A stretch of 64,000 nucleotides of DNA, from NCBI GenBank assembly GCA_043744255.1, contig JAYTVA010000075.1:6213-70212 (forward strand), in the 5' to 3' direction. Of this stretch, positions 58,969 to 64,000 are shown in pieces. A program made the position numbers and the translations under genes. How positions within the stretch are numbered: the first letter of the stretch is position 1; each line of letters opens with the position of its first letter. A model generated the notes under the pieces. The model made no database searches, had not been told where the DNA came from, and was given only the letters and a program-made list of their open reading frames with translations. The DNA comes from UKL13-2 sp043744255. GTDB taxonomy: Bacteria; Pseudomonadota; Gammaproteobacteria; Burkholderiales; Usitatibacteraceae.

Positions 58969-60582
58969 TTGCTAATCACCACCAATATCACCATGCAGTT
59001 CGGGGCTAAGCCCCTGTTCGAAAACGTCTCGGTCAAATTCGGCGATGGCAATCGTTACGGCTTGATCGGTGCCAACGGTTGCGGCAAATCGACGTTCATG
59101 AAAATCCTCGGCGGCGATCTTGAACAAAGCGGCGGCGACGTCGCCAAAGAAGCCCACGAACGCCTCGGCAAATTGCGGCAAGATCAATTTGCGTTCGAGG
59201 ATGTGCGCGTACTCGATGTGGTGATGATGGGTCACACCGAATTGTGGGACGCAATCCATCAGCGCGATGCAATCTACGCGAATGTCGATGCGTCAGAAGA
59301 AGACTACATGCGCGCCGCTGATCTCGAAGCGAGGGTTGCCGAATACGACGGCTACTCGGCCGAAGCACGCGCGGGCGAATTGTTACTGGGCTCAGGCATC
59401 CCGATTGAGTCGCATCAGGGACCGATGAGCGCGATTGCCCCTGGCCTGAAACTCCGCGTCCTGCTTGCTCAAGCGCTGTTTAGCGACCCGGAAATTTTGC
59501 TGCTTGATGAGCCAACTAACAACCTCGACATCAACACGATTCGCTGGCTCGAAGATATTTTGAACGCGCGGCAATCGACGATGATTATCATCTCGCATGA
59601 TCGCCACTTTTTGAATTCGGTGTGTACCCACATGGCTGATCTTGATTACGGCAAGATCACCGTGTACCCTGGCACCTACGACGATTACATGCTGGCGTCC
59701 ACGCAGGCGCGAGAAAAATTGGTGGCGTCGAACACCAAGGCCAAGGAACGAATTTCTGATTTGCAGGATTTTGTGCGACGGTTCTCGGCCAACAAATCGA
59801 AGGCGCGCCAAGCAACCTCGCGCGTAAAGCGCATTGAAAAAATCAAAGCGGAAGCGGTGGAAGTAAAGCCATCGTCACGCCAATATCCGTTCATCCGTTT
59901 TGAAGTCGATGAAAAGGAAAAACTGCATCGCCTTGCGGTGGAGCTGGAAAAGCTCAACAAGAAATTCGAGGGCATGGCGAAACCGCTGTTCTCGAATCTA
60001 AATTTAATGGTCGAAGCGGGCGAGAAAATCGCCATCATCGGCCCCAACGGCATCGGCAAAACCACGCTACTGCGGCTATTGGCGAGCGATCTCACGGCAG
60101 ACTTCGGCAAGGTGAAATGGGCGGAGAAGGCCAAGATCGGCTACTTCGCACAAGACCACGCGGCTGACTTCGCCAAAGACCGCACGTTGTTCGATTGGAT
60201 CGACGAGTGGCGTCCCGAAGGTGCGGACGAGCAGGTGATTCGCGGCACGCTGGGACGACTGCTGTTCACCGGCGATGACGCAAAGAAAAGCTGCACCATC
60301 ATCTCCGGCGGCGAGGAAGGTCGCATGCTGTTTGGCAAGCTCATGCTCACGCGCCCCAACGTGTTGTTGATGGATGAGCCGACCAATCACATGGACATGG
60401 AATCCATCGAGTCGCTCAACACCGCGCTCGAAAAATTCACTGGCACGCTTATTTTTGTTTCGCATGATCGCGAGTTTGTCTCGTCACTGGCGACGCGGAT
60501 TATCGAGATTACCGACGCGGGCGTGCAGGATTACCACGGCAGCTACGACGATTATTTGCAGAGTCAGGGCATCGCTGCGTGA
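58969..60582 (+). CDS. ybiT: ABC-F ATPase (YbiT-like)
   Basis: A 537-residue cytoplasmic protein with two ABC cassettes and no membrane helices. Walker A motifs are GANGCGKST and GPNGIGKTT; Walker B are LLLDEPTNNLDI and LLMDEPTNHMDM. The linker between them has the P-site tRNA interaction motif region. It matches YbiT throughout (VTMQFG-like start, APGLKLRVLLAQALF in the first signature). The second signature reads SGGEEGRM instead of the usual SGGEKGRM. ABC-F proteins act on the ribosome E site. The start is TTG at 58969. Confidence 0.93.
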   Translation: MLITTNITMQFGAKPLFENVSVKFGDGNRYGLIGANGCGKSTFMKILGGDLEQSGGDVAKEAHERLGKLRQDQFAFEDVRVLDVVMMGHTELWDAIHQRDAIYANVDASEEDYMRAADLEARVAEYDGYSAEARAGELLLGSGIPIESHQGPMSAIAPGLKLRVLLAQALFSDPEILLLDEPTNNLDINTIRWLEDILNARQSTMIIISHDRHFLNSVCTHMADLDYGKITVYPGTYDDYMLASTQAREKLVASNTKAKERISDLQDFVRRFSANKSKARQATSRVKRIEKIKAEAVEVKPSSRQYPFIRFEVDEKEKLHRLAVELEKLNKKFEGMAKPLFSNLNLMVEAGEKIAIIGPNGIGKTTLLRLLASDLTADFGKVKWAEKAKIGYFAQDHAADFAKDRTLFDWIDEWRPEGADEQVIRGTLGRLLFTGDDAKKSCTIISGGEEGRMLFGKLMLTRPNVLLMDEPTNHMDMESIESLNTALEKFTGTLIFVSHDREFVSSLATRIIEITDAGVQDYHGSYDDYLQSQGIAA

Positions 60583-60932
60583 TCCCCGCCGTGCCACCGA
60601 TGGTGATGACCGTTTGCTTGCTCGTCGCCAGCAATGTGTTCATGACCTTCGCGTGGTACGCGCATCTCAAAAACCTGAGCGAAAAGCCGTGGTGGATCGC
60701 GGCGCTGGTCAGTTGGGGGATCGCGCTGTTTGAGTATTTGTTGCAAGTGCCCGCGAATCGGATCGGCTACACGGCGCTCAATTTGGGTCAGCTCAAAATC
60801 ATGCAGGAAGTCATCACGCTGGCGGTGTTTGTGCCGTTTGCGTTGTTGTACATGGATGAGAAGCTGAGTTGGAATTACCTTTGGGCGGGGCTGTGTCTGG
60901 TGGGGGCGGTGTATTTTATTTTCCGTGGCTGA
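60579..60932 (+). CDS. DMT-family membrane protein (DUF486)
   Basis: A 117-residue protein with four membrane helices of the DUF486 small DMT-like family. The conserved segments are FMTFAWYAHLKNL, FEYLLQVPANRIGY and LGQLKIMQEVITLAVFVPF. It starts with GTG overlapping the ybiT stop by 4 bases (GTGA). DUF486 proteins may dimerise as small transporters; the substrate is unknown. Confidence 0.9.
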   Translation: MIPAVPPMVMTVCLLVASNVFMTFAWYAHLKNLSEKPWWIAALVSWGIALFEYLLQVPANRIGYTALNLGQLKIMQEVITLAVFVPFALLYMDEKLSWNYLWAGLCLVGAVYFIFRG

Positions 60933-60994
60933 TGTTGGGTTGAGCGTTCGGCGTTGAGTGTTGGGCGTGGGTATTGCGCATCACTCCCAACACT

Positions 60995-61085
60995 GTCATT
61001 CCGAACCGCTCTTGCGAGGAATCTGCTGCTTCTTCGAGCAATCACCGCCAACAGCAGATTCCTCGCAAGAGCGGCTCGGAATGAC
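60995..61085. repeat. Palindromic intergenic repeat, copy B
   Basis: A near-perfect 91-bp inverted repeat with 34-bp arms. The left arm begins GTCATTCCGAACCGC and ends AATCTGCTG at 61028; the right arm begins CAGCAGATTCC at 61052 and ends CTCGGAATGAC at 61085. The shared outer ends with copy A (3606-3710) show they belong to one family. It follows the DUF486 gene and lies beside degenerate GTTGAGCGTT-type repeats. Confidence 0.88.
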
Positions 61086-61157
61086 AAGCTGTGTTATCGC
61101 GTGCTTTTTCAAAACACCTCAAACACCTCGTCGATACTGGGCTTTCGATGTTGCCCA

Positions 61158-62465
61158 CTACCCCGCCTGCAACTTCTTCCGCACAAATTCAATGTGCAGT
61201 TTCAAGTCATACAGCTCGCGCGCGAACGCGAGCGGGATGCGCACACGATCAGCGCGTTTTTCGATGCCAGCTAATTTTTCCAGCATCTCCTGCGCTTGCT
61301 CCGGTGTGAGCGGTACGTCGAGTGCTTCGCGCTCATAGCGACGCACCTCGGCATACCAGCGATAGATCCGTTCCCGCATACGCCAGTTGTAGAGCACCGG
61401 GAACAGGCGTGCGGCCGGTATGCCGATGGCCAGCAGCGGCACCAGGATCAACAACGCGCGCTCCACCCAAACACTCATCCAGAACGGCAGATAGCGCTGC
61501 AAGAACGGCGTGCCGGCGGTATAAAAACGCTCCGCATCCGGATGGATCGGTACGTCGGTGCCGTGCAAGGTGGGATAAGTGCCCGCCTTATGAAACCAGC
61601 CGCTGCCGCCGTGGATTTCTTTGGCCGTTTCAGCGAGCATGCGCACCAGCGCAGGGTGCATGTCGTTACGCACCATCAGTTGCGACATCGCTGCCAGTAG
61701 CGGCACTTCTTGCGGCGGCTCGTTCTTGGCGAGGTCAATGATGCCCGGGCTCAAGGTAACTGGCGCAAGCTGGGGAAAGCGACGACTCAATGCCGTTGAC
61801 TGCGGAAATCCCAACAAACGAATACCGGGCTCCCGCAACAGGGTTTGCACGAGCGACGAGTCTTCACCGGTGATGGTGACCATCGCGTCGATCTCGCCTT
61901 TACGCAGCGCCTCAGCCGCTGGTCTGCCCGCCAGTTCTAGCGTTCCAGCCTTTTCTACATCAATACCGTAGGCGGCAAATACCTCCGCCGCCACACGTCG
62001 CGTGCCGCTGCCGCGATTGCCGACGGCGATTTTCTTGCCTGCAAATTCGCTCGCTTGCGTGAGGGCGCTAGGAGCGCGATAAAAAATCCACATCGGTTCG
62101 GGGTAGACCCCGGCCACTACGGATAACCATGCCGCATCGTCTAGCGTTGCACTTCCGCTTTGCACGAACGCGGCGGAAATACCGGATTCGTCGTCCAATA
62201 ATTTCGCGCGATTTTCTAGTGCGCCGGAGGTCGTGCGCAATTGCAGTTCGATGCCACGCTTGGCGAGTGCATCGCGATAACGCTCGCCCATGCGATGCGC
62301 AGCGCCGGTCTCCAACCCTGTTGCCATCACCATCGTGCGTGGCGGCGCGGGACGCCAGAAATAGCCGATTACCATCAGCATCAGCCCAAGACCCAGCAAC
62401 CACGGACCGATTAACCATGACCACTCACGAAACGTCAATCCACGCCAAGCTCTTGCCACTGCCAC
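61158..62465 (-). CDS. TAXI-family TRAP substrate-binding protein
   Basis: A 435-residue protein with an N-terminal membrane helix (about 17-38), a periplasmic substrate-binding domain of the TAXI type (about 45-345; FAGKKIAVGNRGSGTRRVA and GEIDAMVTITGED) and a second membrane helix at about 348-372 followed by a cytoplasmic helical tail with a KLAGIEKRADRVRIPLAFARE-like coiled coil. TAXI proteins bring organic acids or amino acids to TRAP permeases, but no dctM/dctQ genes are near, and the membrane-spanning tail suggests a sensor or scaffold role instead. Confidence 0.85.
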   Translation of the reverse strand: MAVARAWRGLTFREWSWLIGPWLLGLGLMLMVIGYFWRPAPPRTMVMATGLETGAAHRMGERYRDALAKRGIELQLRTTSGALENRAKLLDDESGISAAFVQSGSATLDDAAWLSVVAGVYPEPMWIFYRAPSALTQASEFAGKKIAVGNRGSGTRRVAAEVFAAYGIDVEKAGTLELAGRPAAEALRKGEIDAMVTITGEDSSLVQTLLREPGIRLLGFPQSTALSRRFPQLAPVTLSPGIIDLAKNEPPQEVPLLAAMSQLMVRNDMHPALVRMLAETAKEIHGGSGWFHKAGTYPTLHGTDVPIHPDAERFYTAGTPFLQRYLPFWMSVWVERALLILVPLLAIGIPAARLFPVLYNWRMRERIYRWYAEVRRYEREALDVPLTPEQAQEMLEKLAGIEKRADRVRIPLAFARELYDLKLHIEFVRKKLQAG

Positions 62466-62526
62466 TCCTCAGGGTCATTGCATCAATTGATGCGAAAATG
62501 ATTTTTTATTCAAGTCAGTTTAGCGC

Positions 62527-63903
62527 ATGCACATTCACATCCTCGGTATCTGCGGCACCTTCATGGGCGGCGTCGCCGCACTCGCAAAAGAAGCGGGCCA
62601 CACCGTAACCGGCTGCGACGCCAACGTGTATCCGCCGATGTCCACGCAGCTTGAATCGCTGGGCATTGGCTTGCATGAAGGCTTCGATGCCGAGCAGTTA
62701 GAGAAATTCAACGCTGATTTGTATGTCGTTGGCAACGCCATGACGCGCGGCAAACCAGTGATCGAAGAAATATTGAATCGCGGCTTGCCGTACACGTCCG
62801 GCCCGCAATGGCTCGGCGAAAATTTGTTGCGCGGCAAGTGGGTGTTGGCGGTCGCGGGCACGCACGGCAAAACGACGACTAGCTCAATGTTGGCGTGGAT
62901 ATTGGATTATGCGGGGGTGGCACCGGGGTTTTTGATCGGTGGCGTGGCAAAAAATTTCGGCATTTCGGCGCGCTCACCGAAAGGCGATTCACCGTTTTTT
63001 GTGATTGAAGCCGACGAATACGACACCGCATTTTTCGATAAGCGCTCCAAGTTCGTGCACTACCGCCCTCGCACCGCCGTACTCAACAATCTCGAACTCG
63101 ACCACGCCGATATTTTTCCCAATGTCGAAGCCATTGAAACGCAATTTCATCATCTCGTGCGCACCGTACCTGCGAACGGCTTGATCGTCGCCAACGGCTG
63201 TGAACAGCATCTCGACCGCGCGCTCGCCAAAGGCTGCTGGACCGCCATCGAAAAATTCGGCCCCGGCCACGCGTGGGATTTCAAGCGCGGCAACGAAGAA
63301 GGCCGCTTCGAGGTATTGCTCGACGGCAGTAGCAAAGGCGAAGTCGCGTGGGATTTGTCGGGCACGCACAACACCATGAACGCACTCGCCGCCATCGCCG
63401 CCGCGCGTCACGCCGGTGTGCCAACCAAGATCGCAATTGAAGCCCTCAACCAATTTGAAGGAGTCGCGCGCCGCATGGAAAATAAAGGCACCATCAACGG
63501 CATCACCGTCTACGATGACTTCGCGCACCACCCCACCGCGATTCAAACTACCGTCGCGGGGCTACGTAAAAAAGTCGGCACGCAACGCATCATCGCGGTG
63601 CTGGAACCGCGCTCGAACACCATGAAACTCGGCACCATGAATCAGGCGCTGCCGGGGGCGTTATCCAATGCCGACGTGGTGTTCGTGTTCGCGAACAATG
63701 TGGGATGGGATGTGGCGAAAACGTTTGAATCCATTGGCACCAAGACCGGCATATTCAGCGACCTCGATGCCATGGTCAAAACCATTTCCGAAATGGCGCA
63801 GCCCAACGATCATATTTTGGTAATGAGCAATGGCGGATTCGGTGGCGTGCATGGGAAGATTTTGCATGCGTTGGCGATGCGCGTGATGCAGAAACCGACT
63901 TGA
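62527..63903 (+). CDS. mpl: UDP-MurNAc:L-Ala-gamma-D-Glu-meso-DAP ligase
   Basis: A 458-residue Mur-ligase that joins recycled murein tripeptide to UDP-MurNAc. The N-terminal Rossmann segment HIHILGICGTFMGGVAALAK, the ATP loop AGTHGKTTTSSMLA and EGVARRMENKG with YDDFAHHPTAI match Mpl rather than MurC. Length is usual. It is the last gene before a possible insertion sequence end starting 6 bp after its stop codon. Confidence 0.95.
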   Translation: MHIHILGICGTFMGGVAALAKEAGHTVTGCDANVYPPMSTQLESLGIGLHEGFDAEQLEKFNADLYVVGNAMTRGKPVIEEILNRGLPYTSGPQWLGENLLRGKWVLAVAGTHGKTTTSSMLAWILDYAGVAPGFLIGGVAKNFGISARSPKGDSPFFVIEADEYDTAFFDKRSKFVHYRPRTAVLNNLELDHADIFPNVEAIETQFHHLVRTVPANGLIVANGCEQHLDRALAKGCWTAIEKFGPGHAWDFKRGNEEGRFEVLLDGSSKGEVAWDLSGTHNTMNALAAIAAARHAGVPTKIAIEALNQFEGVARRMENKGTINGITVYDDFAHHPTAIQTTVAGLRKKVGTQRIIAVLEPRSNTMKLGTMNQALPGALSNADVVFVFANNVGWDVAKTFESIGTKTGIFSDLDAMVKTISEMAQPNDHILVMSNGGFGGVHGKILHALAMRVMQKPT

Positions 63904-63908
63904 TCTAG

Positions 63909-64000
63909 GGAAGGTCTGATTAAGTCCATTTCGTCGCCATAGGTTGTTGCGCGCAGAAAAATTTCTCCTTACATATCAATCATATGCGGCGTCGAAATTT
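63909..64000. mobile_element. Possible terminal inverted repeat of an IS5-family element
   Basis: GGAAGGTCTGATTAAGTCC starts at 63909 and is preceded by CTAG (63905-63908). IS5-type elements begin GGAAGGT...AAGTCC and insert at YTAR, which is duplicated as 4 bp. The transposase would lie outside the window, so only one end can be seen. Confidence 0.45.

Noticed and set aside
62885..62910. Third GTGGATATT occurrence, in mpl
   Set aside because: It lies inside coding sequence (the AWILDYA region) and has no flanking paired arms, so it is not a member of the hairpin family.
1..64000. CRISPR arrays, prophage or integron features
   Set aside because: No regularly spaced repeats, phage structural genes, integrases or attachment sites were seen.

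Overview
The window reads as an ordinary, gene-dense chromosomal segment of a moderately GC-rich betaproteobacterium. This is inferred from the gene families: proteobacterial-type gshA followed by gshB, ArgA of the kinase-GNAT fusion type, YggX, RsmE, TrmB, Mpl, argS followed by a SPOR protein and DsbA, and ThiS/ThiG. No rRNA, canonical tRNA, CRISPR array, prophage or integrase was seen. The lineage cannot be fixed more closely from the sequence alone.

Layout. 1-3.7 kb: a FitA/FitB-like toxin-antitoxin pair cut by the left edge, two MFS transporters and a small membrane protein, closed by a palindromic repeat. 3.8-9 kb: rhodanese, M20 amidohydrolase, an AT-richer orphan HEPN-like gene, then the minus-strand genes rsmE, argA and yggX. 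9-14.3 kb: inositol-phosphatase-like gene, dgkA, a GNAT/FemAB-like protein, divergent rlmI/trmB and a Tat-exported FecR-like protein. 14.3-20.9 kb: a minus-strand block argS, SPOR protein, dsbA, SDR, acyl-CoA dehydrogenase, methyltransferase. 21-23 kb: a secreted helix-hairpin-helix protein and an Ada-type repair protein. 22.7-28.7 kb: the RNA-repair locus, with rtcR divergent from an operon of structured RNAs, a small membrane protein, rtcB, a zinc-ribbon protein and rtcA. 28.8-36 kb: a CheA-like/CheY/CheX module, ubiB, a sodium-solute symporter and a lipid glycosyltransferase. 36.2-42.3 kb: a gene broken by a nonsense codon, an unassigned candidate RNA region ending in a terminator, and two LytS/LytTR two-component pairs. 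42.3-52.9 kb: gamma-carbonic anhydrase, VanZ protein, thioredoxin-like ferredoxin, hydrolase, Crp/Fnr regulator, thioredoxin-like protein, icd, GFA enzyme, envelope proteins, thiS-thiG. 53-64 kb: a third LytS/LytTR pair, gshA-gshB, a YbiT-type ABC-F ATPase, a second palindromic repeat, a TAXI-family binding protein, mpl, and what looks like the end of an IS5-type insertion sequence at the right edge.

The most interesting region is the RNA-repair locus. RtcR is a sigma-54 activator with an N-terminal CARF domain. A textbook sigma-54 promoter (TGGCAC-N5-TTGCAA, minus strand, 26909-26893) faces away from rtcR. Between this promoter and the first protein gene lie about 375 nt that would be transcribed first. 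They fold into a tRNA-like 3' domain with a T-arm and an encoded CCA, closed by a 5'/3' end stem in the manner of bacterial Y RNAs, and a second long hairpin. No Ro60 (rsr) gene is present. The operon therefore appears to make its own tRNA mimics together with the ligase and cyclase that repair tRNA.

Other notable signals are a hairpin family (8-bp stem, 11-nt loop) with covarying stems placed just 3' of rsmE and rtcA, three genes whose -10 box sits exactly 6 nt before the ATG, a frameshifted DsbA tail, and a LytS-like kinase with extra C-terminal membrane segments.
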